Shown: positions 22,936-35,053, counted from the stretch's first letter. The stretch: 64,000 nt of DNA from Zhengitettix transpicula (GCA_037074705.1 CM073593.1:108502238-108566237); one strand, 5' to 3'. Notes: generated by a model from the letters alone, not told the origin. A program made the numbers and translations.

Positions 22936-24334
22936 GAAATACGTCAAACTGCAGTCTCTTCGGAAACGACGTCAAAATGTCGAAACATTGACGCAGGATT
23001 TCTCCAACTCCCTTCAACCAAATTCAGTCCTCGAGTCCACCATCACATGCAGAATTTTATCCTCTACAATTTATTACTGGTCGTCATTTTTCCTATAATG
23101 CTTCATTCTTCATCTATTAGCGAAAAACTGTTAACATGGTGCAAAATTTAGTGTTTTTTTTAGACCACACTGAAACTTTTCCCCCTGTGGGCATTTAGAA
23201 TTGAAAAATTTGGGTTTTTTTTATTTCACTAATGGCCGAAAAAGTATACAAGTTGGAAAAATAATACCCAATTTTTCGGGTCAATCAACTAACATTTTAG
23301 TTCATATAAAAATTAAATGATGCTGTTCTTTTTCTTGTATAAAAATGTGTAATTTTACCTGGAAAATTTATTCGTTATATACAAAATTATGTTACAGTAA
23401 AAAAAATTAATAATTTACCCAGTTAAAAATTGTCAAATATTTTCTGCTGCATGCTGTACGTGTAATTGTTTTTTTTATCTTTTCGTCTATCCTTATTTGT
23501 TTATTATCTCATACATTGTATAATAAAGGAATCTGGTAATTTTTTTTGTCTCTCGTTGTTTCTACAGAGTTTTCATCCCCCATTTACCACTTTATATTGT
23601 AATTTGTCAGCGAAACGTTGGTGAAGGACTCCACGTGTTAATCATGTGACGTCGCGTGACGTCAGTCAGAGAGAAGGAAAACTAACTGAGGTGTTTTTTA
23701 ACTTCTCTGGAAATATCTACATCGCGCATTTCAAATTTCCAGAGATTCCTGGCGCTGCCGTGTTTTTTGAAACACCCCCCCCCCCACTCCAACCTTCACA
23801 CACACTTTTTAACAAAGGCGACGACGCAATTACCCCTTTAGCTGCGACGTAGAGTTGCATTAGGACTGTGAATGCACGGGAGAAAAGGGGCTCGTCCTTT
23901 AACTCAGTCCCTTTACAACCACTTCCTCGCCTTGCAGAATGCTCATCCCCCAACATAACCCTTCCTGCGTTCTCCCAGAAAAATTTTCGTCCATTCCAAC
24001 GAGGACATAGTGTTTGAGGTCTTCCAGTGCCTGTAGCTCCGCGCTTCAGCTTCCACAAAACTCCATAAAAAACTCATTTCCGTTCGGAACCGGAGATTTT
24101 TAATTTAAAAACCCCCACCCACACCCCTCTCCAATTTAACAACCAAAATAATTTTTTTATACCATCAGTACCAGCATTTTCCTGACAATTTTTCATTCCT
24201 GGTTATAATCAACCTTTGGCATAGAAGACAGTGACTAAGATAAAAGCAATAATAAAATTTTTTAAACCTCTATTATTTACTGAGAGAGAAGAAGACGAAG
24301 GTGCATACAGGCTATGTATAGGCAAATCCCCCCA
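22936..24334. other. Non-coding stretch, no gene seen
   Basis: AT-rich with a C-run near 23777. The 113-residue minus frame (23717-24058) shows no recognisable domain. Confidence 0.35.
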
Positions 24335-24470
24335 TCCCCTTATAGCATAGGAAGGAGACTGAAAGTGAGGATGCGAAAAGGGAGAGAAATGTAGCCAAGG
24401 GTTAACTAGGGCCCCCGGGCTGTAGTTTAAGGATACCACTCGGCAATTCCCCTAAAAGTGATGGAGGGAA
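24335..24470 (-). mobile_element. RP retroposon fragment
   Basis: Contains 'tagcatagga', 'gtagccaagggttaacta' and 'aattcccctaaaagtga'. It abuts the next copy. Confidence 0.75.
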
Positions 24471-24471
24471 A

Positions 24472-24818
24472 TTTTTGTTTAGGGCAACAGGCTACATGAG
24501 GGTAATCCACGTTGGGCAACTCCCCTTTAATAGCATAGGAAGGGATTTGAAAGGGGGGATGCGAAAGGGTAGAGGAAGGTAGCCAAGATTTAACTAGGGG
24601 CCCCCGGCTATACTTTAAGGATCCTACCCGGCATTCGCCTAAAGGAATGCAGGGAAAACCTTAGAAAAACCTGCATCGGGTAGGTTGGGCATTGGGTACT
24701 TGTCCCACGCCCTTCCGATAGCGGGAGAGCCCCTCCGTATCTTTCCTACAAGGTTTTGCCTGCGAGAGAACTTCCCTCGAAGGTTACCTGCGAGAGAATC
24801 CTCTCGCAGGCTTTTAAA
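24472..24818 (-). mobile_element. RP retroposon with internal deletion, keeping 5' hairpins
   Basis: It runs from 'tttagggcaacaggctacat' to the 5' hairpin CCTGCGAGAG-AATC-CTCTCGCAGG (24787-24810; perfect 10-bp stem). It joins 'gcgggaga' directly to 'gcccctccgtat', skipping about 200 bp present in full copies. Confidence 0.85.
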
Positions 24819-24960
24819 AATCGTAGCCCCTAAACGTGAGTTGCACCGCATTACAACTTCAATTTTATATTCAAATATAAAATCCGCAAGCCGTAAAAAC
24901 CATGGTTAAATATAATTAGAGTATCAGGATGGAGGAAAAAATGTTAAAAAGCCTTCCAAT

Positions 24961-25012
24961 AAGCATCCGGGAAGCGGGAGGTGCCGCGGGTTTGATTCCC
25001 GGTCCGGTCAAC
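24961..25012 (+). tRNA. tRNA-like 3' half (SINE or tRNA relic)
   Basis: 'gcgggtttgattcccggtcc' has the T-arm and RNA polymerase III B-box pattern (GGTTTGATTCC). No A-box or D-arm is clear, so this is a tRNA-derived fragment rather than a gene. Confidence 0.35.
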
Positions 25013-26486
25013 ATTAATTTCCATATTCTATTTTAATTGTATAGCTTCATCGATCGACTTCCTTCTTGGTTACTGCTACGGTTGAATTTTTTTAAGTATA
25101 ATGGACGTAGTAATGATAGAGATGTGGCATCACTGTTTAAAATCTTTATACAGAAGGAGCCAGGGAATGGAATCCACACGGAACATCGAAAAGCACAAAT
25201 AATTTTTATTTTAATAATATAAGAAAATGAAGAGTAACAAAATAATTATAAAAATTATTCGAATTGATATATAGTATCGATGTTGCTCTTTTATTTCACG
25301 TGAGAATTTTGCGGGACGGTTGAGGATTCATCATCACTTCTCGGTCTTTTGTTATGATTTTAAAAGAATTAAGGGACGACTTTACGACATTTATTAATAT
25401 ATTAAAAGCTTAAAAACATACACGGTAAAACAAAGAGTGTAAATACGAACAAAAAACGAAAAAATGGCTGATTTACTATACAAAAAAAGCAAAATGAAAC
25501 GTCGTTGATATTTCTAATTTATTTCGGTTAAATAACATTTTGTTTTGGCTCAAAAAAATACCTGTTTTTATATATAATAAATTTTAAAAATATAAACGAA
25601 AAAATATTAAAGGTAAATATTAATAAATTTTTGTTATACAATTTTAATTCTCAGTTTTTTTTATACTAAAAACAACAAATTTACTAGGTATTAATATCTA
25701 AAAAAAATTTAAGGGTAATCCAGATTAAAATGTAAATAAAAAATTCTATAAAAAAATTTATTATACTTTTACGTGAATATAAATGAAATTATTTTCCTGT
25801 ATTTTCAATAAGTTATCGCATTTTTGAGCCTAAATTTCTAAAAATCGTGTGCTTCAGGGGAAAAAAACACCTCAAGCGATATTTGGAAGTTGGGAACCAG
25901 GAACAAAAAAGGGGAAATTGTAGAATATTATTCAAGGCTGCAGGACCATATAAAAAAAATACTTCAACGGTATTTTTTTAAACAATAAAAAATGGCTGAC
26001 GAATGGGTTGCAGGAAATGACCTTCAGAGATTTTAAAACAAACCCTACGTGAACGTGTATTGTTTCTGACATGTCGGCCGGGTTATTTCTATAATATAAC
26101 TAATTAATCAATTAAGATTGAAAATTACGGGGGTGGTGGCGAGGGGGTTTTCTGAAAAATTACTGACAATTATGAAGAAAATCGAAAGATACAAATTTAA
26201 TGTAACGCGGGCCAACTCACATTTAGGAGCCACGATTCTGTTCCATTAAAGAATTATTTTTGAAGTATAAAAAATATATTTCTCATTTAATTCAAGTCTC
26301 TTGGAACGATTATAAATACTGTAATGAAAGGGGAAAAATATCGTAGCAGATCCGCCATTAATAAACCGTTAATAAACAAATAAATACGTTAATTCGATTT
26401 TTTTAATTATAATAACGAAAAAAGCAAGGCAGCCAAACCCTGCCTCGAATTTTTCTGGCATGAATTATATTTATAAAATTATTCAA

Positions 26487-26520
26487 CATGAAGAGGTCCT
26501 AAAACAAGGACGAAACGTCG
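26487..26520 (+). ncRNA. Hammerhead-like motif (stem GTCC/GGAC)
   Basis: Plus strand: TGAAGA, G, GTCC, 8-nt loop, GGAC, GAAAC. It is preceded by 'gcaaggcagccaaaccctgc', also seen upstream of the 35054 copy. The terminal phrase 'tttctgacttaag' follows at about 26562. Confidence 0.4.
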
Positions 26521-26599
26521 GTATATTTAACTTTTTTGTTGTTGTTAATAGAGAATTTTCTGACTTAAGACTTTATTCAATTTTCAATTACGTTTCTTA

Positions 26600-26990
26600 T
26601 GTGTCGCCGTAGCCCGGGGCCCCCCAATAAGGTCCAAAATTGCGTGTTTCGTCGTTAATCCTCCCCGGCCTCAGCAGCACAAGTCGCACGTCTCGTCGGG
26701 TTGGTGGATGTCTGCAGCAGTCTGGCAACGCAGAGACGAGGCCTGGCAACGCGGCCCCCGCACTATCGACCTGTCTGTCGCCTGCTTCGCACCGCTCTGC
26801 CGTTCATTGCCCCCTTTCAATCTGTCTGCTCCTGCATCGCCAAATGACACAATAAAAAGCCCCCCCCCCCCCGCGGCCTCCACAGCTACCTTGCTAACTG
26901 CACGAAACCCAGATTTAGCCCGCGGGGTGATAAAAACGCCCCACCCCGGTATCCGCTACTCTAAAATATTAGATAAATAAAGGAAAATCC
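26600..26990. promoter_or_regulatory. CpG-rich patch inside the inverted-repeat block
   Basis: Dense CpG, with 'tggcaacgc' twice (RFX half-site-like) and a C-run near 26862. Overlapping frames on both strands are unrecognised. It may be host DNA trapped between the arms or element cargo. Confidence 0.25.
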
Positions 26991-28128
26991 ACCCCCGAAA
27001 TTGATGTGCGAGACCTGAGGTAGCGATCAGGGATCTGAAGTTTGTTTATCTTTGGACGGATGCCATGATGATTTTCACACGCAACACTGCGCCGATTGAA
27101 CCAAGCTGAAGGAGCCTCCACGATCACCACCATCACGAACCTTTTGAAAAAATCCTGACGTCACAAATAAAAATAGGGGTGTGTGAAACGAACCAATAAT
27201 TAGAAATCTAAAAACCAACTGGGAAAAATACGTTTAAAAGATACAAAAAAATAGTGAAAAGAAGACACAAAACAGATGAATGAAACCCGCCCCTGCACGA
27301 AGGGACCGAAATTTTTTTAACCCTTATTATTCCGGTGACAATTGAACGCCCATAACGTAATCTTTCTCGGTGTGCATTCAATCAATAAAATATTCCGCAC
27401 AAACATGTGTTGTACTGAAACAATTGAACCGGTTGATAAGCCGAGAGAATATTATATATATATATATATATATAAATTTTTCTACAGGGTCAATATTGAT
27501 ACGGAATTCCAACGTCACGGTCTCAACTCTTCGGATAAAACAGCGCTGTCGTCGATGTGACCTTGAATCATCCAACCAAATTGATAATTTTTGAAGGGGG
27601 TGGCAGGGGACAAGGCAGCGTTGCCGAACAATCGCAGTATATTTTTACATCCGTTTTCCGTAAGCCTGCACAACCTGTAGTGTGGCAACACCGTTTCCTT
27701 TCACGAAGTAAATCCCCCCCCCCCCCCACAGAGTGAATTCTATAATTTGTCTAAAAAAACTAATATTTTTAAAATTTATTACATATAAACACAAGTATTT
27801 TTTTGAGCCAAAACAAACATTTATTTAAACGAAATAAATTAGAAATATCAACGACGTTTCATTTTGCTCTTTTCTTGTGTAGTAAATCAGCCATTTTTTC
27901 CTTTTTTGTTTGTATTTACACTCTTTGGTTTTACCGTGTACGTTTTTAAACTTATTATAAATATAAAAAAAAGTTGTAAAATCGTCCCTTAATTCTTTTA
28001 AAATCAGAACAAAAGACCGAGAAGTGGTGATGAATCCTCAACCGTCCCGCGGGATTCTCACATGAAATAAAAGAGCAACGTCGTTACTATATATCAATTG
28101 GAATTATTTTCTTTAATTAGTGTTTTTT

Positions 28129-28180
28129 TTAAAAAAACGGTCGTTTCGTTTGATCGATATAACAATCATTTTTTTTGGAA
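28129..28180 (-). pseudogene. PLE GIY-YIG endonuclease remnant
   Basis: The minus strand reads N-D-C-Y-I-D-Q-T-K-R-P-F-F-stop. It matches the family core except that Gly of YIG is replaced by Asp. It lies just outside the right arm of the 25.25-28.1 kb block. Confidence 0.45.
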
Positions 28181-28469
28181 AAAGTAGATTACGAAATTTA
28201 ACCTAAGTTTTCCTACAGACGAAAATTTAGGGATGTAACGTCGTGTCTTTTAAATGTTTTTTTTAAAACAAATAATATCAAAATGTTAATTAACAAAAAA
28301 ACGCGATCACAAGTAACAACTTAATTAGAAAATTATTGCCACAATTTCAGAGATCATGTTCAAAAGAAAAATAACCTTTGACAACATGGTCGTTGACAGG
28401 TGCAACAGTCCAGATTGGTTTATATTTTAGGAATAATTTTTAATCAATTTTTATATTTGTATGTGGACG

Positions 28470-28929
28470 GTTGGGGGTTTCCATTATTTTTTGAACTAAA
28501 GTACCCACAAGCCGAGGCCTGTTTTGAGAGGTTATGTTCCGGGGTCACATACCTTGGGCATACGGTAAGAGTTGTCCGCTATTCCCATTGGAATAGCCGA
28601 CCAGCTGCCTCCTAAACTGGTCGAGGCACGGAGAGGGGAATGCTGCGTGCCCCCAGCAAACTACTCTCTCGCCATCCAGGGAAGGGCGTGGGACAAGTAC
28701 CCAATGCCCAACCTACCAGATGGAGGTTTTTCTAGGGTTTTCCCTGCATCACTTTTAGGCGAATGCCGGGTAGGATCCTTAAACTTTAGCCCGAGGGCCC
28801 TAGTTAACCTTTGGCTACCTTCCTCCACCCTTCCGCATCCCCCCTTTTGAATCCCTATCCTATGCTATAAGAGGGGAGTTGCCACCATGTGGATTACCCT
28901 ATACAAAGTTTGGCTACACCAAAAAAAAA
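28470..28929 (+). mobile_element. RP retroposon, almost full length
   Basis: It runs from a degraded 'gggtttccattattttttga' to an A-run at 28921-28929. The 92-residue sense frame 28572-28850 corresponds to frames in several other copies. Confidence 0.85.
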
Positions 28930-29631
28930 TTAATATTCTACGTCACAGTCGTGGAGTGAGGAATATTGTGTGTCGGCCTTGGTGACGTGAGAGACATTAA
29001 GGGTGTGTGACTGAGGAGAACCTTGTGAGATCACAATCTCAAACATGACGTAGGAAGCCATTAAGAAACGTTTCAAGCGGTCGAACCTACAACATCGTTT
29101 CCATTTCGCCTGTTTATAGTCTCAAGTTATAAGGAACGAACCGTGACGGAGGAAACGAGTCGATTATTCCGTGCCCCCCCCCCACCCTTCAACCCCTTCC
29201 CTTCTATTCTTCTTCCATTTCACGTGTATCAGCTGAGTCTCGATTCATCCCCACCCCCCACCCTGCCCCTGTTCTTCCGCAGGGCGGCGAATATATTCCT
29301 CGCCCTCCCCCCCCCCGACCCCTAGGAGTGTGTTGCATGATAGGAACGGTTATGAGCGTCCCTAAAATATTCAACGGCGTTCGTCTTCCTCTTGGCAAGG
29401 TTTTGGCCTCGACTGGGCGCCCCCGCGCGAAGGTCGCTTCTATTTCCAACGGGAAGAACGTCGTCCATAACAACACCCTGCAGGCGAATCTTAACAACCC
29501 TGTGCATCGCGTTATATTAACAATACTTATTAAAAGATTTAATTTAACGTCTGTTTCGAATCAATAAAACAATTGATGACATCATACAGAAACATTTTTA
29601 TTTATATTGAAACAACGTTTCGATACGGTTT
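28930..29631. other. Non-coding stretch with C-rich runs
   Basis: C-runs lie near 29177 and 29309. Overlapping frames at 29143-29567 on both strands have no recognisable domain. Confidence 0.35.
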
Positions 29632-29935
29632 TTTTTAATTTTGTAGATAAAGAAACATAATAAGGTGAAACAATAAGAGTTTTAACACTGTATTCGGTTT
29701 TTTTGACGGATAACATTTTTTTTTATTGTTATAAAGAGAAATTAAATCAACAGGACATTAAATTAGTAGTTAAGGATTTTGAATCCACTGTTAAGGATAT
29801 CAATTATGTCAGGATAATGACAAAGATAATATAATAATAAATCGTATTTACTCTTTGACGTATTTTGTATAATCATCCAGAAGACGATGTGGCTCCTTGG
29901 AACGTATACAAGTAATATTTGATTGCAAAGAATGT

Positions 29936-30089
29936 CTCAGATTAAGTAAAAAAATAACATATTTTAAAAACACGTTCTAATAATTTCGTGCCAGTCGCAA
30001 AGCTGCCATAAGATTAATAAATATTAATTAATCAATTGATGACAATCAATACAGGCACAAAAAAAGATATTATTTTACTTAATCTGAGA
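29936..30089 (+). mobile_element. ~154-bp MITE, copy 1 in the foldback
   Basis: Terminal inverted repeats 'tctcagattaagtaaaa' and 'ttttacttaatctgaga' are perfect over 17 bp. The interior carries 'cacgttctaataatttcgtg' and 'attaatcaattgatgac'. Confidence 0.75.
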
Positions 30090-30294
30090 CATTCTTTGCG
30101 ATCAAATATTACTTTTTACACCTTCCAAGGAGCCACATTGTTCTTCCTGACGTATGACGTCATACTCGATATCCTTAACTACTAATTAACATCCTACTGA
30201 TTTTTATTTTAAATTTCAACTAATCTCAGAATTAATTTCTCTTTATAACAATAAAAAAATGTTATCCGTCAAAAAAATCAATAATCAGATTAAG

Positions 30295-30449
30295 TAAAAA
30301 AAAACTATCTGTTTTTTGTGCCTGTATTGAAGTCATTAATTGATTAATTAATATTCATTAAACTGATGGCAGTTTTGCGACCACAAATACTGGCACGAAA
30401 TCATTAGAACGTGTTAGAATTATTATTATTTTTATTATTTAATCTGAGA
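30295..30449 (-). mobile_element. ~155-bp MITE, copy 2, inverted
   Basis: Reverse complement of copy 1 with scattered differences ('gtgcctgtattgaagtcatt', 'ggcacgaaatcattagaacg'). The right terminus has lost part of the repeat. Confidence 0.7.
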
Positions 30450-30858
30450 CATTCTTTGTAATTAAATATTACTTCTACGTGTTCCAAGGATGATTAGACG
30501 AAATACGTCAAAGGGTAATTACGAATTTATTATTATATTATCTTTGTCATTATCCTGATGTGTGACGTCATAATTGATTTCCTTAACAGAGTATTCAAAA
30601 TCCTTAACTACTAAATTAATGGGCTATTGATTTTATTTTCAAACTCATCAATATAAGAATTAATTTCATTTATAACAATAAAAAAAATTGTTGTCCGTCA
30701 ATAAACCCAATATAGCAATTTTTATTGTTTCACCGTTATAATGTTTGTTTATCTACAAAATTAAAAAATATATATATATCTCGGTAAGTTTAAAATCTCG
30801 GATTAATTTTTTTTAAAATAGGCATAAATATTCTCTTAATACTGTGGTGTTTCCGTAA

Positions 30859-31071
30859 TGTTTTACTTATAAAAATAGGTGCAATAATTGCTCGTTTTGT
30901 TATATCGGGCAGACTAAACGATCTAGAATTCAGGAACCTGAAGATAATGCAAAATTTCCACCTTACAAACATTCTTCTGTTACAAAACATTGTTTGAATC
31001 TTAATTATTCCTCCAATGTTGGCAGTACTGTTATTCTAGATAAGGTTAATCTCGGAAATTCTCCATATTAG
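30859..31071 (+). pseudogene. PLE GIY-YIG endonuclease domain, best-preserved remnant
   Basis: A 70-codon open frame without a start Met, bounded by TAA (30856) and TAG (31069). It begins C-F-T-Y-K-N-R-C-N-N-C-S-F-C-Y-I-G-Q-T-K-R-S, and later has H-S-S-V-T-K-H-C-L-N-L-N and a V-I-L-D-K segment. PLE endonucleases have this order: VYK.xCxxC, YIGQT(G/K)R, a basic helix with EH, then S.V..H...H/N, then ..IL... . In PLEs this domain follows the reverse transcriptase and nicks the target. Here the middle is eroded (R-I-Q-E-P-E in place of R..EH), and no reverse transcriptase is found upstream, where the foldback element lies. Almost certainly dead. Confidence 0.7.
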
Positions 31072-32490
31072 GTCCAACCATTTTGTTTAATAGTGAAATC
31101 CTTTTTTATAATGGTTGATTAAATAATCTTTTGTCAATGAATATCTAGTATTCACATTCTTTGTATCTTTGGCTACATCACATTGAGTCTGCCTCTGGTA
31201 TTGACAAACGATTTCTATTATTGTCTGTTATACGGTGGCCTTTTTGTTGTGTTAATGTGTATATGTTAATTAAATCCTTTATTAATATTACCTCGCTATA
31301 CACAACGTTGTGACTGTTCAATATCTTTTCAATAGGGTAATCATTTTTTTCTGACCAAAACGGCTGGTGGTTTTTAATATTTATTTAAAAAATGAAGTCA
31401 CATAATTGTAATTTTTTAATTATCGCCATTAAATGTCATTTATTGTTTTTAACGGTGAGCAACTGTTTCTGGAAAATAAATATATTGATTATTCGTGACC
31501 GCCGTAGTGAAATTAATTTAGTCGAGCCCCTAAATTTGAACAGGTAAACGTTGTAAGGGTGGAAAACAGTTAATTGATCTCAAACGGGCGGGCGTCTCAG
31601 TCAATTAGATCAATTTTCCCTTGGAGAAAGCTTCTCCAATTTCAATTGTTTTAAAATAGATTTTGGACCCCGGGGTTGTTAGACGAGTAATTCAATTACA
31701 GGATTTCTGGTAAAGACCGGGGGAGAGGGGGGGGGTTGAAAAATAATTGTTGAAAATAGTCGGAGGTAATTTTAATTGCGTATTGAGTCGAAGACTTCGT
31801 GAGAGGACGGGGGTGAGGTGGGGGGGGGTGGCAAGAAAATGGCGCCTAGGAGACAATTTTCAGGTTTAAATGGCTGATAAATTAGCTCCTGCGGAGAAAC
31901 GAGGGGGTGGGTGGGTTCGGGTAATCTATTTTAAAACCGACCCGCCCCTGTGTTCTCGGCAACCTGGCGATACAACAAGCAAACGTGGACGTTGTGGGCT
32001 TAATTCCGCGAAATTAAATGGTTCTCGTGTAGCCAACGGCAGTAAACAAGCAGCAACGGTTCGTTTTGTCACGATTTCATTATAGAAACATCTTTTTGAT
32101 ACTCTTTTCTCCGAGTTTTTTTTAAAAATATGTATATACACGTTTTTAATTAAAATGCTGGAATATTTCCTGAAGCTGTCTCCTGCTCCTTTATAAATAT
32201 CTGCGTGCGACGTTTCTTGCTCAGTCTCGTCGCTTTTGAAAAATGTCAAGCTGAGTCAAAGGGAAAAAAATTGCCCCCTTGTGATTCATTCACGAGACGT
32301 GGATTTTTTTGTTGTTTTTTTTAACGTGCACACAATATTTCAACCCCCAAACAGCCTTCATTGCTAAATTAATCTAAAACATTCTGAACAGCCCCTAATA
32401 ATTTAAACAGCATTTACACTATCAGATACATTTAACAAGTCAAATGAGTAAGACTTTGTTTGTGTGATTAGATAATTGTAACACCCGTTC
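31072..32490. other. Non-coding stretch, no gene seen
   Basis: The first few hundred bases may be PLE 3' flank. A G-run lies near 31727. Frames at 31870-32249 are unrecognised. Confidence 0.35.
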
Positions 32491-32491
32491 A

Positions 32492-32520
32492 CCTGAAGAG
32501 GTCCCATTCACGGCCGAAAC
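32492..32520 (+). ncRNA. Hammerhead-like motif (imperfect stem)
   Basis: CCTGAAGAG, GTCC, 7-nt loop, GGCC, GAAAC; the stem has one mismatch. Confidence 0.3.
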
Positions 32521-33000
32521 GGAGTGTTTAAAAATTTTCAGCTATTTTTACTGTGTATTTAACAAGTTATTAACATTATTAAAAATAACGTAACAGCAGA
32601 GAGAGTTTTTCTTCGTTCATAAAAAAGTTTTTCCCCGTTAACTTTTTAACCCCTTTAACCTTTAATTCATTTTGTAATCCCATCTGTCAATCATAATGTC
32701 ATATTTTTTTTGCTTTCAGTCCAGATGCGCAGCCACGTTCCAGCGTTATAATTACACTCGCGATGTGATATATTTAATTGAATTGTGTAAAAAGAAAAAA
32801 CTACGTTACTAAAATCCAGAGGATGGGGGGAAATTTTAGAAACATAACTTCGGCTAATTTTTGCCCTTACGTCGTGGCGTCCACAACACAACAGCGACCA
32901 CGAGCGACATAAATTTACGTATTATTTTCTTTCCATTTAGCAGAGATCGATGAATTATATGACTAAAAACCTCGTTGCGCTTCAGTTGGGAGGGACACGG

Positions 33001-33010
33001 ACAGACAGAC

Positions 33011-33059
<49 letters not shown>
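33001..33059. repeat. GA microsatellite
   Basis: 'acagacagac' grading into a long (GA)n tract. Frames of Arg-Glu or Ser-Leu repeats here are artefacts. Confidence 0.95.
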
Positions 33060-33062
<3 letters not shown>

Positions 33063-33330
33063 AAATAAAGCGAGTCTGGAATGGGATTTCCTCCCCGAGG
33101 CCCCTCCCAACATCCCGCTTGGAAATCTGCAGTGTTGCCGCATCCACGCTGTAGTGCGGGCGAGCCTGGCTGCAGGGGGCCCTGGAGCTCCAGAGTTATG
33201 TGTTCCGGAGAACTGTCTGGAGTTGCGCGCACACACACACACGGTCCAACCTCCCCTCCTCCTCCTCCTATCCCACGGCCAACTAACAACTCTATCGGAA
33301 TAAAGCTGCGACCAAACTAAGCCAATTCGC
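33060..33330. promoter_or_regulatory. GC-rich patch beside the GA tract
   Basis: GC-rich with clustered CpG, a CA tract (33229-33241) and 'cctcctcctcc'. The GA tract plus GC-rich flank is promoter-like, but no exon is recognised. Confidence 0.2.
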
Positions 33331-34173
33331 AAATAACAAGCTAGTAGGTATTTATTGCACTGCAGCTGAGATCCAGGCCAAATTGCAGACGCTATGACGT
33401 AATAAACTAACTAAAATGGCCGCTAAAAAAAATTTTTTTTTCGAACCCAGCGATCTGTCGAGCTTAAGTTAGCCTACGGCTTAAAGAGGATGGCACTCTG
33501 CGGGGAGGGCTGTAACTTACGTCACTGTCCCGTAACCCTTTAATAAACTTATTAACAGTGTTGAAAACTAAACTATATTTAAAAAAAAATTAATAAAACT
33601 ATATAAAAGGACAAATAACTAAAAAGTGGAGCCAAACCATCGGGCACGAATAGAAAATTTGTGATAAGACAGACATATTTATTTTCTTATGAAGAAACAG
33701 AAGTCAAAACATGATTAAAAACACATTAATTAAATGATAAATCATATAAAACGATTAAGTTAAAATAAAAAAAACCCTTAATTTACAGTACAAGGAAACA
33801 ACATTCTTAACAGTAATAAACAGACACACAGAAAATCACTTGAAAAAAAGGTGGCATAACAAAGGCGCTATTCACGTACCACTTTAACACATTTTATTGA
33901 GGATTCCCAGGTGAAGGCTGATGTGCTCGAGGGTCGTAAACATCACTGGTTAAAGTTGACGTGTCGATTGAGTCTCATCCACTGCTATCGTCCTAGCTTC
34001 ACGCCGTATTCAAGACTCTGAAGGGTAAAAAGAAAATGTCACACACCCCCTTGAGCCCGGTCAACGCCATCCTTGTTATAGGAAGAAAATTCTTCTTAAA
34101 TAACCGACATTAGTCTACCGTTTGGACGTAATCTCCAATTTATGGTCCTACATCACCCAAAAAATTCAGATTT

Positions 34174-34699
34174 ACTTTTTTTTAGGGTAACAGGCTACAT
34201 GAGGGTAATCCACATGGTGGCAACGGCCTTTAATAGCGTAGGAAGGGATTTGAAAGGGGGATGCGGGAGGATAGAGGAAGGTAGCCAAGGGTTAACTACG
34301 GCCCCCGGGTTATGGTTTAAGGATCCTACCCAGAATTCGGCTAAAAGAAATGCAGGACAAACCCTAGAAAAATTTGCATCAGGTAGGTCGGGCATTGGGT
34401 ACTTGTCCCACGCCCTTTCCTGGATGGCGGGAGAGGAGTTTGCTGTGGGGTCGCAGCATTCCCTTCTCCGTACCTCGACCAGTTTAGGAGGCAGCTGGCC
34501 GACTGTTCCAATGGGAACAAAAAACAACTCTTACCGTATGCCCAAGGTCTGTGACCCCGGAACATACACCTCTCAAAACAGGCCTCGGCTTGCGGGAACC
34601 TTAGTTGAAAAACGGAGAGAGGAGAAGGCATCCCCAAAGGTAGTCCCTCATTGTCTCTCCTACAAGGTTCTGCCTGCGAGAGAATAGCACTCGCAGACT
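34174..34699 (-). mobile_element. RP retroposon, near full length
   Basis: From the T-run (A tail) to the 5' hairpin region 'gcctgcgagagaatagcact'. It carries both a sense frame (34195-34527 minus) and the longest antisense frame of the window (34142-34687 plus, 181 residues). Neither resembles a known protein; both reflect a young, little-mutated copy. Confidence 0.9.
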
Positions 34700-34712
34700 C
34701 CTTTTAACATTT
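34700..34712. repeat. Target-site duplication of an RP insertion (left copy)
   Basis: 'ccttttaacattt' is repeated exactly at 34913-34925, flanking the 34713-34912 copy. This 13-bp duplication supports retroposition of a 5'-truncated copy. Confidence 0.8.
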
Positions 34713-34912
34713 TTTTTTATTATTTTTATTATTTTTTTAAGGCAACAAGCAACATGAGGGTAATCCACGTTGGGCAACTCCCCTTTAATAGCATAGGAAG
34801 GGATTTGAAAGGGGGGATGCGGAAGGGTAGAGAAAGGTAGCCAAGGGTTAACTAGGGTCCCCGGGCTATATTTTAAGGATCCTACCTGGCATTCGCCTAA
34901 AGAAATGCAGGA
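34713..34912 (-). mobile_element. RP retroposon, 5'-truncated, with exact 13-bp target-site duplication
   Basis: It has a T-rich, A-interrupted tail (34713-34738), then 'ggcaacaagcaacatgaggg', ending at 'agaaatgcagga'. It inserted beside the previous copy's 5' end. Confidence 0.9.
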
Positions 34913-35053
34913 CCTTTTAACATTTATTAACTGAATAATTTTAATTAAAGCCACACTTCATTTTCACGTACGAGTTTCAATTTCGGGTTGCAAACCCAAG
35001 CGGGGCAGCAAAACCTTGCCTTTAAATTGTTTTCCTTGATTTATATTATTTAA

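Larger units (their letters stand above)
25252..28106. mobile_element. 2.85-kb block bounded by ~350-bp inverted repeats
   Basis: 25252-25605 matches the reverse complement of 27752-28106 over nearly its whole length ('aattgatatatagta', 'ttgctcttttattt', 'ggacggttgaggattcatca', 'aaaatggctgatttacta'). Each arm holds 'aacgtcgttgatatttctaa'. The spacer carries a ribozyme-like motif, a CpG-rich patch and no transposase I can recognise. It could be a foldback transposon or two opposite insertions of one element. Confidence 0.75.
29632..30773. mobile_element. Nested foldback element
   Basis: The order is arm (29632-29935), MITE (29936-30089), partial inverted arm (30090-30294), inverted MITE (30295-30449), inverted arm (30450-30773). 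Arms share 'taattttgtagataaa', 'gtgaaacaataa', 'ttattgttataaa', 'tagttaaggat' and 'tgacaaagataatataata'. The whole can fold into a hairpin more than 300 bp long. No coding frame. Confidence 0.8.

Noticed and set aside
32854..33332. Overlapping 97-117 residue ORFs on both strands
   Set aside because: They cross a GA microsatellite and a GC-rich flank; no domain is seen.
34142..34687. 181-residue plus-strand ORF, longest in the window
   Set aside because: It is antisense to an RP retroposon copy and has no recognisable domain.
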